NCBI GenBank assembly: GCA_030603665.1
Contig: JAUVXJ010000011.1
Span: 1 to 64,000 of the forward strand
Direction: 5' to 3'
Origin: Chloroflexota bacterium
GTDB taxonomy: Bacteria; Chloroflexota; Anaerolineae; UBA7937; B3-Chlor
Length of the DNA stretch: 64,000 nt
In this document: positions 35,501 through 43,399 of the stretch, one piece after another
Position numbering within the stretch: position 1 is the first letter of the stretch
How the letters are laid out: each line of letters opens with the position of its first letter
Made by a program: the position numbers and the translations under genes
The notes under the pieces: generated by a model
Told to the model about the DNA's origin: nothing
The model's input: the letters and a program-made list of their open reading frames with translations, nothing else
Database searches by the model: none

Positions 35501-37698
35501 TGCCCCCCGGTGTCCACAGCTAGCAAGTCCACGACCGCCTGCTGCCCCCTGGAAATCACGGACCGCCTGGGCAGCAGGCCGATGTAGAATCCTCCACGAT
35601 GCACCTTGAGGCTGGTGTGTCCCGTCACTTGCGCGCCGCCGGCATCCGTGACTGTGGTCTCCAAGCTGAGCAGCTGGCTCCTGTCGCTCGGAGCCACATC
35701 TGCGCGAAGCGCCACCTGGAACTCGCCCTCCTCATTGATGATCCCCCTCCCGGCCGCTACCTCCCGCGTGTCGGCCGAGCAGGCAAATCCGTCGCAGAAA
35801 CCGTAATCGATGTCACCCACTTGTAACGGCATGCCATAGTCACTGCCATACACCGTGTAGTCCACCATCGCTCCCGCGACGGGCACTCCGAAATCGTACT
35901 CAGCGGAGACGGTGACCGTGATGACATCGCCGGTCAGGTATTCCTCTCGGTCAGTGACTACGCCAACTGAGAACCGCTGTTCCTCATAGTCCTGGATTCG
36001 GAACACAGTCTGATGCGCCTCACCCTCCACCACGGCCTCCAGGAGGTACTCGCCTGGTTCAGCCTCATCATTCAGCGCGAAGGCGCCATGTATCGTACCG
36101 AACGGGCTGGTCTCCAGCTCAGCGTCGTAGATGACGTTACCCTTGTAGTTGGAGGCGGCGACCCGCACAGCGGTGCCGATCGACGGCACGGTGTAGACAC
36201 CATCCCTGTCAAGGCGCAGAACCCCTCGGAAGTTCACCATCTCTCCGGGGGCGTATGCGGGACGATCGCTGTACAGGAACACTCTGTACAACCCTGACTG
36301 CGATGCCCAACGCCACATGACGTCCTCAAAGCGCCACGGCTCGATACCCTCGTCCCAGGCATCAGAGCAAACACCCAGGCCTTCCTCGCCTTCGGTCACG
36401 ATGTGAAGACTGCCTATGTGATCGGGCAGGTCGGTGGAGAAGATGCCCTCTTCGTCGCTGGCCCCAGTTGCCAGCACGTTTCCCATCTCGTCGTACACGG
36501 TCAAGGCCAGTCCTGCCACAGGTTGCCCATCATCCACAGAGGTGGCCCACACCAGGGCCTGCGACGGGGTACGTTTGAGAGTCAGGGCAGTCCGCGTAGA
36601 GACGAGAATCTGACTGTCCCGTGCCCCCTCTGGAGACTGAGCGACGAGAAAGTAGAGACCCGGGTCCAATGCCTCGAGCTCCAGACCCTGCGTCTCGTCG
36701 CGATCTGGTGTGCTCTCCGCGTCGATAGACCACGAGAGCAGAGATGCCTCTTGAGGCCTGAACTGCCGCCAATCCTCGGCTGAGAAGCTCGCCATAACTA
36801 AGTAGGTAGAAACGTCTATGGGGTAGAGGTCCACGTCTATGCGGCTGACGTTGACCAGGCCAATCTCGAGGGAGGTAGGCTCACCCGCCGTCACCAACGC
36901 CTCTGTCCCCAGTCCCGTGATCGCCAGATACGGATGGCGCTCGGTGGCCACGAAGGTCCATTCGAAATCCTCAGTGAGGCGCATTCCATGTACCGAGTCC
37001 CGCGCCCCCCTCTCTATTAGAACCTGATACTCTGTCAAGGGGTTCAATTCACCGCTGATAACCAACTCGTCGTCACTCCAGGACAGGCGCCGTCCGGGTA
37101 CCTCCGGAGAGATCGAGAGCCGTCTCTCCACCGATTCACGATCCATCGGACGATTGAAGGTTATCGTGAGTTGATCTCTCAGATAGATATACCTGGCATC
37201 CAGGGATGGCTCCGTCGCCACGATGGCCGGCGGACCAAGAGTGGTGAAGCTAAACGCAAAGCCTCGCTCCATGCGGCGCATCAACCAGCTGCGCGCGTCC
37301 CTGTCCACACTCACCCCGATCTCTGTCTCCATGGGCCAGTCCTCGCCGGGAGTGAAGACCAGTGTCGCCCCCCTCCAGGAGAACTCGCCAGCCACAGCTG
37401 GTTCAATGGTCACCTTATCCTCTGTGGCAGCGACGTTCATGGGGGTCAGGAAGGTGATGGTGACGGGGCTTCTGAGGGGCACATCTGCGGCCTCCCACTC
37501 CGGGGAGAACCCGATGACCATGGGCGCGCGCATCGGGCGCACGACATCCTGCACCTGCTGGGGGACGAAAGCGCGAAGCAGCTGGGCCAGGATTGCGTCT
37601 GTCTCGGTCAGATTGAGGAAGACTGCAAGGAAAGCAACAAGCAGGGACAATGAGACAACGAGAAGGACTATCCTGCGCCTCGGTGGCCTACCGTTCAA
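32572..37698 (-). CDS. Bacterial alpha-2-macroglobulin family protein
   Basis: 1,708 residues. An N-terminal signal anchor (VLLVVSLSLLVAFLAVFLNL) is followed by Ig-like and MG domains, a central NPAIVTDERGMARVTFQMP segment that marks the A2M bait/MG7 region, and a thioester domain. The thioester motif is RCVEQT with Cys at about residue 1246 and Gln three positions later, so the CxEQ chemistry appears intact. A helical toroid and a receptor-like C-terminal domain follow. Members trap proteases in the cell envelope. Translation probably starts at a TTG that lies inside the end of the upstream TPR gene (11-base overlap), so the two are coupled. Confidence 0.9.
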   Translation of the reverse strand: MNGRPPRRRIVLLVVSLSLLVAFLAVFLNLTETDAILAQLLRAFVPQQVQDVVRPMRAPMVIGFSPEWEAADVPLRSPVTITFLTPMNVAATEDKVTIEPAVAGEFSWRGATLVFTPGEDWPMETEIGVSVDRDARSWLMRRMERGFAFSFTTLGPPAIVATEPSLDARYIYLRDQLTITFNRPMDRESVERRLSISPEVPGRRLSWSDDELVISGELNPLTEYQVLIERGARDSVHGMRLTEDFEWTFVATERHPYLAITGLGTEALVTAGEPTSLEIGLVNVSRIDVDLYPIDVSTYLVMASFSAEDWRQFRPQEASLLSWSIDAESTPDRDETQGLELEALDPGLYFLVAQSPEGARDSQILVSTRTALTLKRTPSQALVWATSVDDGQPVAGLALTVYDEMGNVLATGASDEEGIFSTDLPDHIGSLHIVTEGEEGLGVCSDAWDEGIEPWRFEDVMWRWASQSGLYRVFLYSDRPAYAPGEMVNFRGVLRLDRDGVYTVPSIGTAVRVAASNYKGNVIYDAELETSPFGTIHGAFALNDEAEPGEYLLEAVVEGEAHQTVFRIQDYEEQRFSVGVVTDREEYLTGDVITVTVSAEYDFGVPVAGAMVDYTVYGSDYGMPLQVGDIDYGFCDGFACSADTREVAAGRGIINEEGEFQVALRADVAPSDRSQLLSLETTVTDAGGAQVTGHTSLKVHRGGFYIGLLPRRSVISRGQQAVVDLLAVDTGGQRLGNLDLFYTVSVSEWQQVPRTVQGTSYWDWRELISEVESSRITTDEEGQATVSFVPQQGGVYRLEAWGRDDRGNRVIASVELWVSDPNRSVAWRFPEHDRIQLVADKQSYQPDETAKVLVQSPYESAVGLVTVERSGILSYEVAELHGNSPVLEIPLEAGYAPNVFVSVVLVPGDGIADVPPGFRVGYADLRVQSPEDILHVSVIPDEESYEPGQMASYTIRTRDYMDRPVSAEVSLGVVDTSALVPSAGTTGDLVEAFHGRRQLSVRTAQSLAVHAGRKRHVEGYGSGVGIGEQKPQPGLLEMAYWNPAIVTDERGMARVTFQMPRRPATWRAIARGVTVDTLVGGQDVEVSSHQPLVMVAGAPRFLYVGDKAVIGALIENRTADALQARVTLTITGGLSAAENAHTVVIEAGERVTLDWTVQALEAGHGTLTMVADAENVREVVQSTVSILPFGERTVILDAFIVQGEASQTASVPEGAQLVSLELDVAPTLAVAVVESVEHLSDQPHRCVEQTVGSFLPGLVVSEVLNQQGIDSDLLMTDLPGLVTTGLQRLYRLQNLDGGWGWSEGDESQPSQTAYVVLGLARARKEGYQVNERVLNKGLSYLQHSVLETRDLEARAYISHVLAESGEGDLSLARSLSERRRRMDLYAQGYLALALDALGDRSSAQQIVEDLTAEVAETAHTAHWTEEHHDLAAMSSDGRTTAVVLRAMLAVDPGNPLVPKAVQWLMWSWEGGHWGTTHETAQIVLALSRYLDVADYGEEGLSYRAYLNGRLLASGTAAPQDAGAHGEVITSDLAPGDNLLEVVTDGPGIVYVASALQYLTQRESLEPARSLNGPIVQRQYELVETGEPVSHCRVGDLIRVRLTIEFADDAFYVVVEDAIPPGMEAVDIRPRAAVSVQGGDVEFESSGDVRDGRVTYYTTGLVAGVYDYTYLVRAAIAGQFKVAPAEVMLMYGPAVWGNSASHALRIDSR

Positions 37699-39103
37699 CG
37701 AAGTTCACCAGTGTCTCTGTTCCCCACCTCGTCACTACCTGCACCGGAATACTCGGTAGATCGGTGAGTTCCACGGTGAACTCCAACTCCTCTGTCAATC
37801 CGGCGAACTCACAACACCCCTCGGCATCGGTCGCCCTGGGATCCGATCGCCAACCCTGCGCGGAGATCTCCACCCCTGCGCCTGGCACACCCTGCCCTGC
37901 CAGGCTCACAACGCAGACTCTGATGCGCATCTCCGTGTCATCGGCCTCGCTATGGCCCAGGAACTCGCCGACGAATCCTCCCTCACTCGGAGGAGCGACA
38001 GGGGTCACTGTCACGGTGATGGTCTCAGTGACGACAACCGAGGGATCCGCCGTCGGGGTGGCCTCGACAATAGCTCGAACGCACAGATCCCGCGCCTCGT
38101 CGCGCTTGTCCGATGCAGCCTCAGAAGGCATCACCCGCACCGCTTTCGCGTACTGGCTCTCCGCCATGCACCAGGCTCCCTCCGCGTGGTACAGGTCCCC
38201 CAGCCTGAGAAGCGCGTCGTGCAATCTAAGCTCCGCATCGAGGAAACTGGGATTGACTTCATACAACACCTGAAAGGCCTCGACAGCCCTCTCCCAATCC
38301 ACACCCCACTGAGAGAGGCCACTCAAATACAGCGAAAGCGAGTAGCGGATCTCACTCGCCTGAGGATCTTCATCCCCCAGCTCCAGGGCACGGTCCAGCA
38401 GCGACAGCGCCTTTTCCAGCTCACCCTGGTCAAGGAGCAGCATGCTCTGACGGTGATAGGAGTCGAGGAGCATCTCCTCGACCTCCACCTGTCGATATGC
38501 TGGATCCAGACCTCGCAGCTCCTCCAAGCGCACGATGGTCTCGGACCATTGCCCCTGGGCGTGCAGAGACCAAGCCTCGCCGTAGAGATCAAGGGCAGCC
38601 TCAGGGGAAACGCCCGCGGACGATACGACCTCCTCGCCCAGCAACTCCTGCAGGATACCCAGTTGCTCTCGGGCCTCCGAGTTGTGGGGATCCAGCCGCA
38701 CCGCCTCCTTGAACTCCGCCAGGGCGAGAAGGTAGTTGCCCTCTTCAAGATGAGCGACTCCCCGGCGATAATACTCCTGTCCCAGCTCGCTGGCCCGCGC
38801 ACGACGGACATCGAGCCCGTGCTCGAGGGCAAAGAGACCAAGGACAACCGTGGCAGACAGCAGAGCGGACGCCAAGAGGGCCATGGCCACGTACCACAGG
38901 AAGCCGGGAGAGCGCGTGGTAGCAGTGCTCCGACCTCCGCCGGTCGGCACACCCTCCGGTGGGTCTAAGCCCCAGACGGCGAAGCCGCACAGGGGACACA
39001 GCACCGAATCCCGGGGGATGCGCTTATCGCAGTACGGGCAGCGCACTGGCCCCTCCAAAGAAACGGGTCCTGCCGCCAGACGACCATCGTGGGTGATGAG
39101 CAT
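37688..39103 (-). CDS. Zinc-ribbon, single-span TPR protein
   Basis: About 471 residues. Two CxxC pairs near the N-terminus (RCPYCDKRIP and LCPLCGFAVWG) form a zinc ribbon. One transmembrane helix follows (WYVAMALLASALLSATVVLG, about residue 70-90). Then come several TPR units, such as YYRRGVAHLEEGNYLLALAE. After a Pro/Thr/Val-rich stalk there is a C-terminal carboxypeptidase-like Ig domain. The gene is coupled to the alpha-2-macroglobulin gene, so a membrane-tethered partner or scaffold is likely. A GTG one codon upstream is an alternative start. Confidence 0.8.
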   Translation of the reverse strand: MLITHDGRLAAGPVSLEGPVRCPYCDKRIPRDSVLCPLCGFAVWGLDPPEGVPTGGGRSTATTRSPGFLWYVAMALLASALLSATVVLGLFALEHGLDVRRARASELGQEYYRRGVAHLEEGNYLLALAEFKEAVRLDPHNSEAREQLGILQELLGEEVVSSAGVSPEAALDLYGEAWSLHAQGQWSETIVRLEELRGLDPAYRQVEVEEMLLDSYHRQSMLLLDQGELEKALSLLDRALELGDEDPQASEIRYSLSLYLSGLSQWGVDWERAVEAFQVLYEVNPSFLDAELRLHDALLRLGDLYHAEGAWCMAESQYAKAVRVMPSEAASDKRDEARDLCVRAIVEATPTADPSVVVTETITVTVTPVAPPSEGGFVGEFLGHSEADDTEMRIRVCVVSLAGQGVPGAGVEISAQGWRSDPRATDAEGCCEFAGLTEELEFTVELTDLPSIPVQVVTRWGTETLVNFVER

Positions 39104-39277
39104 CACACTGAAGACACGGAGCGAGGGGCAAGATGTGCGGTCCCAGCAGGAGGGGCCGCCAACTGATGAGATCTATCATATCAAATCCGGTTCTCGATTC
39201 AGCCACCAGGAATCATCAGGGAGGATCACAAACGGGACAGCGGGCCGCCACACCCTCATCGAAGGGCACGATGGAGA

Positions 39278-39306
39278 ATCATACCATCCTTGATGGCGAC
39301 CGTCAA
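39278..39306 (-). promoter_or_regulatory. Promoter of the TPR / alpha-2-macroglobulin operon
   Basis: TTGACG (39306-39301), 17 bp, TATGAT (39283-39278) on the minus strand. It leaves a leader of about 165 bases. Confidence 0.7.
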
Positions 39307-39473
39307 ACCCAGGTAGCACCTTCCCGGTGATCGAGAATGGATAGCGCGAAGAACCTCGCGAGCCCAATCAGGGGGGTGGCCACACAGAGAGCGAACAGGC
39401 TTGAACGAGACGATTGATCGAAAGACCTCTGGCTACGCTGACATAGAGGCCCGCAACCCGCCGAAGAACACAA

Positions 39474-39502
39474 CAAGCCGCTGTCCCGGTCACAGCGGCT
39501 TG
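39474..39502 (-). terminator. Terminator hairpin after the MerB-like selenoprotein gene
   Basis: CAAGCCGCTGT (39474-39484), 7-base loop, ACAGCGGCTTG (39492-39502), then GTTGTG on the minus strand. It sits 50 bases past the TAG of the gene. A near-identical stem terminates the mevalonate operon at 47243-47270. Confidence 0.7.
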
Positions 39503-39551
39503 CGGGCGCGGAAGCATACGTGGCAGGACACAGGGATACGCTCAGTGCCTA

Positions 39552-40295
39552 CTAGAGGGCAAACAGAGCTCCCTGAGTGATGGGGATGGCATAGGCGCTT
39601 TGCTCCAGCGTCAAGTACGTTCCATCCACGTGGTACACGCTGGTCCGGTGCTCTCTCGCCTGTTCTTCTGACCAGAAGAAGACCGAGTTCCGTCAATAGG
39701 CGTCGATGATGTTAGGCTCCGCGAAGGTCTCCCAGTCCACCTGTGGCATGAACACCAGTGGCTCAGCCCCATCCTCGCGGACGGAGAACTTCATGTCGCT
39801 GTCAACGGCGATAGTCATCGACCGGCCGCTGTGCGCGCACACCGTCTCGATGGTAACCGTCAGATGCTGCTCTCGTAGTCGCCCTTGCACGAAGGGCGTC
39901 GCAATCGCGTCTTCAGCTCAAGCGGCGTACAGTCGCTCACCGCTGCTGAAGCTCAGGTGATGGGGCGTCGGTTCGACCGTGACTGGGTAGGCCCACACAA
40001 CCTCCCCTCGCTCGTTTCGGACCAGGAAGAACAGCTTCGTCTCCAGCTCGTCCAGGATGGTTTCTACTTCTTCCAGGGGCAACTGCAACGCCGACGAGAT
40101 CTCCTCGGGTCCAAGTCGCATTCCCCTGGAAGGGAGTTCTCTCACCACGAAGTATCGCACCCGATGATGTCTTTCAGACATGAAGCTGAGTCTGTCTCCG
40201 CTGTGAGCCGGGACTTGTGCCAGATGCTGCTCCCACATCTCGCGAGAGATCTGCGAGACTTGGCGGCCTCGTCCAAGAAGAACCATTTCGCCCAT
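39552..40295 (-). CDS. MerB-like (organomercurial lyase family) protein with two in-frame TGA codons, probable double selenoprotein
   Basis: One frame of 247 codons read through two TGA codons (39918-39920 and 39693-39695) to a TAG at 39552. The protein matches E. coli MerB as I know it: an N-terminal winged helix (EEISSALQLPLEEVETILDE), then GERLYAA-TGA-AEDAI where MerB has RRLYAWCALDTL (Cys96, Asp99), then ETVCAHSG where MerB has SHCAATG (Cys117), then DAY-TGA-RNSVFFWS where MerB has SFCCHVHFFAS (Cys159). So both TGAs replace the catalytic cysteines, while Asp99 and Cys117 are kept. Hairpins fitting bacterial SECIS rules follow each TGA. With a start at 40295 (AAGGGA site) the two Sec would be residues 126 and 201; an earlier GTG lies at 40340. 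MerB cleaves the C-Hg bond; the real substrate here is unknown. No other mer gene is in the window. Confidence 0.85.
39663..39680 (-). promoter_or_regulatory. SECIS-like hairpin after the second TGA
   Basis: On the minus strand TTCTTCT, loop GGTC, AGAAGAA forms a 7-bp stem. The loop starts 20 bases after TGA 39693-39695 and opens with GG, like the GGUC loop of the E. coli fdhF SECIS. Known bacterial SECIS rules (loop 16-37 bases from UGA, G in the first two loop positions) are met. Confidence 0.75.
39880..39898 (-). promoter_or_regulatory. SECIS-like hairpin after the first TGA
   Basis: On the minus strand CGCCCTT, loop CGTGC, AAGGGCG forms a perfect 7-bp stem. The loop starts 27 bases after TGA 39918-39920 and has G as its second base, within the published limits for bacterial SECIS elements. 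Confidence 0.75.
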
Positions 40296-40447
40296 GAGGG
40301 GAGATCCCTTGATTAGAGACGTGGCGGCCAGCGGCCACACTCACCGGCCGCCTGACTGTGGGACCGAGTACTTGCATCAACGGCGACTTCAAAGGGCACA
40401 GAATCGGTGAGTTGGGCACGCGGAGCTCCAGACCACAGAACTACGCA

Positions 40448-41089
40448 TTAGAAGGTAGATACCCACCGTCTGATCTCGTCAGGTTCGATTGAGGACAACA
40501 CCCCCATCTCGTTGAAACGAGCCATCTGATTCTCAAGCAGATCGGGGCTAGTCCGCAGCGCAGCAAAGTACTTGTTCTTGGCCTTGATGAAGTCTTGAAA
40601 GAACTGTGCCAGGTTTAGCACCACCGTACCGTTCCCGATGGTGCATCCATGAAGATCTGGCTCATCCCAGCATATGATCGCGGTTTGGCCAACAGTGTGG
40701 TTGTGAACCATCCTGCACCGGAGCTCCCTATACACGTTTTCTCCATCGTACCCAGCGAAGAAGGCGTTGACGAAGTCCCGGTACCTCTCCCTGCTGGAGT
40801 CAGCGCCTGCCCAGAAGGTCGTCAGGAAGTCAATCGCACAGCTAATCAGGATGTAGGGGGCCGTCTGTAGGCCGATTCCAATCGCCGTTCGGGTTTCACT
40901 CACTATCCTCTCATCGAAGTATCGTTCAAACTCGTCAACCCACAGTGCTAGATCGACAATCTGGCCAACATCGTTCACCGATGCGTCAGGGAAGCATATC
41001 AAGTGATTCCTGTTCATGGTCCACCCCTGTGGCAGCTCCCTCTTGCTCAGGTCTACAGCTATCGAAAAAGAGTTCTGATGCAGTTCCAC
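40448..41089 (-). CDS. Hypothetical protein with a HEPN-like R-x4-H motif
   Basis: 213 residues (GTG start at 41089, or ATG at 41017 with AGGGGTGG upstream). The segment YRELRCRMVHNHTVG has the R-x4-H spacing found in HEPN ribonuclease-type domains, set in a helical protein (ILISCAIDFLTTFWAGADSS, then FVNAFFAGYDGENVY). The family is common but uncharacterised. It lies alone between the MerB-like gene and another unknown gene. HEPN membership is an inference from one motif. Confidence 0.6.
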   Translation of the reverse strand: MELHQNSFSIAVDLSKRELPQGWTMNRNHLICFPDASVNDVGQIVDLALWVDEFERYFDERIVSETRTAIGIGLQTAPYILISCAIDFLTTFWAGADSSRERYRDFVNAFFAGYDGENVYRELRCRMVHNHTVGQTAIICWDEPDLHGCTIGNGTVVLNLAQFFQDFIKAKNKYFAALRTSPDLLENQMARFNEMGVLSSIEPDEIRRWVSTF

Positions 41090-41237
41090 CCCATCCCGGC
41101 GTCGGGTTCACCCACCGCCCGCCTGCTAATAGCTGCACCACACGAGGCCGATACAAACCGCGTGATCACGGCCCCGCGCGCGGACCCGCTCGCCTGCGGA
41201 TGGCCGGTAAGCCGACAGCACGACTCTCCAATGTGTG

Positions 41238-42317
41238 CTAGTCTTCTCGATGAAGTTCGATCTCCTTGCTCACGAAGCCTATCCAGCTGTACTTACTTGA
41301 GAGTAGTTCGACTAGTTCTCCGGTCAGCTTGGACAGGCCGGCCAGTACTGCGCCTGAGGCCGTAATCAACGGAACGTCCGAGGCGACACCCGCTACCACA
41401 ACTGGGATAGATAGCATCGTTGAAATGTTTGCCCAGCGCTTGACCTTGGGAAATACAAGCTTCACTCTTCTACGAAGCTTCTCCTCCTCAGCCCGGAAAT
41501 CGTTCAGCACGTCTTGTGGATCTATCAGGCTGCCGGTCTCGTTGCGCTTGTCGACCAGATCCTCTACGATGGCCTTGAACTGCTGGATCTCGTCGTAGTC
41601 GCGCCAGCCAAACAGTGTTCTGATATTCTTCTCCAGCTCTATGAGGTAGTTGTCGCTGCACGCTTGCTCTCGCGCACATATCGAACATTGGTCCTTTGTA
41701 GTAAGCGCATAGCCGGGAAGGAGCGGGCTATTGGGCACATATGCCTCAAACACCGATCGAATACTCTCAATCCATCCTGGTTTGGCCTCCTTCGGGAAGC
41801 CACTTAGTCCAAACTTGTATCGACAGTAGCCGAGGACGGACTTGCTGAAGAGACAATGTGCATCCCACTTTCTTGCCAACAGTAAGCCTGCATGAATGCT
41901 CCAAAGGTAGGGCCCGCAGTATTCACCACCATCGACGAAGATCTGTCCAGGAACCTGTTCATCGCTTCCCAGCCTGACGTGATCCGGAAAAACCTTCGAC
42001 AGTGAGACTCGGTCCTCTTCCACCTGCTGAAAAATGGCGTCCTTCAACTCTGGCGTTATGACCTCGGCTGGATCTCGGATCTCCACGATACCTTCTGCCC
42101 GAGCCATTTCGAATATCATCTCGACGGACCTTCCAAGTTCCGTGTACGGTAGCTGCCCAGATGATATGTAATCCCAGATCGCGCCGGTGATAAGAATCTG
42201 ATCGGCCCAAAGGAGCACAGAGGGATATCTGATTAGCCACTCCAGGTCGAAGTTGCACACCTGGCAAGCATCAACTTCATATCCAAGGCCCAAGCCAGTC
42301 ACCAGGACTTTATTCAC
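41238..42317 (-). CDS. Hypothetical protein with paired CxxC motifs
   Basis: About 359 residues. A ribosome site AAGGAGG directly abuts an ATG at 42323 and is six bases from a GTG at 42317, so the GTG is preferred. The N-terminal half contains CQVCNFDLEW and a later CSICAREQAC, which may bind metal. The C-terminal quarter has a charged coiled segment (FRAEEEKLRRRVKLVFPKVK) and two hydrophobic stretches (ISTMLSIPVVVAGVASDVPL, then ITASGAVLAGL) that could insert in a membrane. I do not recognise the family. Confidence 0.6.
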   Translation of the reverse strand: MNKVLVTGLGLGYEVDACQVCNFDLEWLIRYPSVLLWADQILITGAIWDYISSGQLPYTELGRSVEMIFEMARAEGIVEIRDPAEVITPELKDAIFQQVEEDRVSLSKVFPDHVRLGSDEQVPGQIFVDGGEYCGPYLWSIHAGLLLARKWDAHCLFSKSVLGYCRYKFGLSGFPKEAKPGWIESIRSVFEAYVPNSPLLPGYALTTKDQCSICAREQACSDNYLIELEKNIRTLFGWRDYDEIQQFKAIVEDLVDKRNETGSLIDPQDVLNDFRAEEEKLRRRVKLVFPKVKRWANISTMLSIPVVVAGVASDVPLITASGAVLAGLSKLTGELVELLSSKYSWIGFVSKEIELHRED

Positions 42318-42323
42318 TGCCAT

Positions 42324-42697
42324 CCTCCTTGTCAATCCAGTGTCGAGGTCGCCGGCTTCCTACTTATTCTGCCCAATCCCCTCGGGCTAACCATTTGGTG
42401 CTGCCACACGGACGTCTTCCAGTATGTTGCCTTCAAATTGTTGCATGCTGCTGGATATCTGCACCATTGCGTCTACCAGTGGGGAATCATAGCACAACAG
42501 ACTCAACGAGTCTAGTCAACGCCCGACAGCACAGACTAGCGGGACTTGCACAACTGAGAATCGCTCCAAGGACCCCCTTTACTAGGTTCGTACTACCGTC
42601 CGGATCGCTCTGAATCCCACTTCACAACAAAACAATCCGCTGTTAGCAAACATCGGATTGCGGTCATTGGGAGATGCTGACTTAGGGGTAGAGACTT
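42324..42697. other. Intergenic region, terminator only
   Basis: About 370 bases upstream of the CxxC protein and downstream of the FMN reductase. Besides the hairpin at 42633-42660 nothing convincing was found; a TATGAT element near 42490 on the minus strand lacks a well-spaced -35. Confidence 0.5.
42633..42660 (-). terminator. Terminator hairpin after the FMN reductase gene
   Basis: CAATCCG (42633-42639) pairs with CGGATTG (42654-42660). One mismatch separates it from an inner 4-bp stem with loop AGCA. On the minus strand TTTTGTTGTG follows. Confidence 0.7.
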
Positions 42698-43399
42698 CTA
42701 TTCCAGCGCCTGATTGTACCTTTGCCTAAGCTCCTCCTGGGAGATCAGCGGACGGCTTACCTGTTCCAGGGTCTCGGGATCCACCTTGCCCTCTCTGACC
42801 AGTTCAGACCCTGCTCTTCTGGCCGCCTGCTGGACAGCACGTCCGTCATCGGTCAGCTCGCCATTCTGTTTCATCAAGAAAGCGTGGGGCCTGAGCACTG
42901 CGCCGGAGAACTCCACGCTCGCACCCTCGGCCAGTTCCTCGGCGATGCGCACCACCGTGTCGAAGTTCCCCGTCTCCCACCAACCACCGGTGGTTACGAG
43001 CACGATGCGCTGGATCTTGACATCCCGGTGGAACCTGGCCCGCGTGCGTCCCTCACGGGTCTCCAGCTTCGGCTCGACGAGGGCGACGATCCTGTTGATC
43101 ACGTTCTGCATCTCCCCGGGTAGGGGGATGTAGACCGGGGTGGCCAGGACCAGGGTCTCCGCGGCTCTCAGCTTGCCGTAAAGCGCCTGCATATCGTCGT
43201 CGATGTAACACTCTCCGGGGGTCTTCCCGTACCAGCACTGGAACTCCCCAGTGCAGGGCTCCACATCGAGGCGGCTGGCGTAGAACAACTCGACTTCGCC
43301 TCCGGCGTCCTTCATGCCCTGGAGAAAGAAGGTGAGGAGCATGTCCGTGTTGCCTTTCTCCATCCTCGGACTTCCATTGATAGCCACTACCTTGCTCAT
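42698..43399 (-). CDS. NADPH-dependent FMN reductase / flavodoxin-fold protein
   Basis: 233 residues. The FMN phosphate loop is INGSPRMEKGNTDMLL and the second flavin contact is TPVYIPLPGEMQNVIN. Cysteines in EPCTGEFQCWYGKTPGEC occur where iron-sulfur flavoproteins of this family carry cluster ligands, but the spacing is incomplete. It probably reduces a quinone, an azo compound or another small acceptor. A GGGGAGGG site precedes the ATG. Confidence 0.85.
   Translation of the reverse strand: MSKVVAINGSPRMEKGNTDMLLTFFLQGMKDAGGEVELFYASRLDVEPCTGEFQCWYGKTPGECYIDDDMQALYGKLRAAETLVLATPVYIPLPGEMQNVINRIVALVEPKLETREGRTRARFHRDVKIQRIVLVTTGGWWETGNFDTVVRIAEELAEGASVEFSGAVLRPHAFLMKQNGELTDDGRAVQQAARRAGSELVREGKVDPETLEQVSRPLISQEELRQRYNQALE

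Larger units (their letters stand above)
39107..39551. other. Intergenic region with promoter and terminator
   Basis: Holds the promoter of the TPR/A2M pair (39278-39306) and the terminator of the MerB-like gene (39474-39502). No further gene was recognised. Confidence 0.6.

Noticed and set aside
39490..39696. A 68-codon ORF overlapping the end of the MerB-like gene
   Set aside because: It is in another frame than the MerB-like protein, which explains the sequence better and ends at 39552.
39552..40295. Reading the MerB-like locus as a simple pseudogene with two nonsense mutations
   Set aside because: Both stops are TGA, both fall on catalytic Cys positions, the rest of the frame is intact, both are followed by SECIS-like hairpins, and SelB is present. 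Random decay would not produce this pattern.
40448..42317. A confirmed toxin-antitoxin or defence pair
   Set aside because: Only one weak HEPN-type motif is seen, and the partner has no recognisable antitoxin or defence domain.
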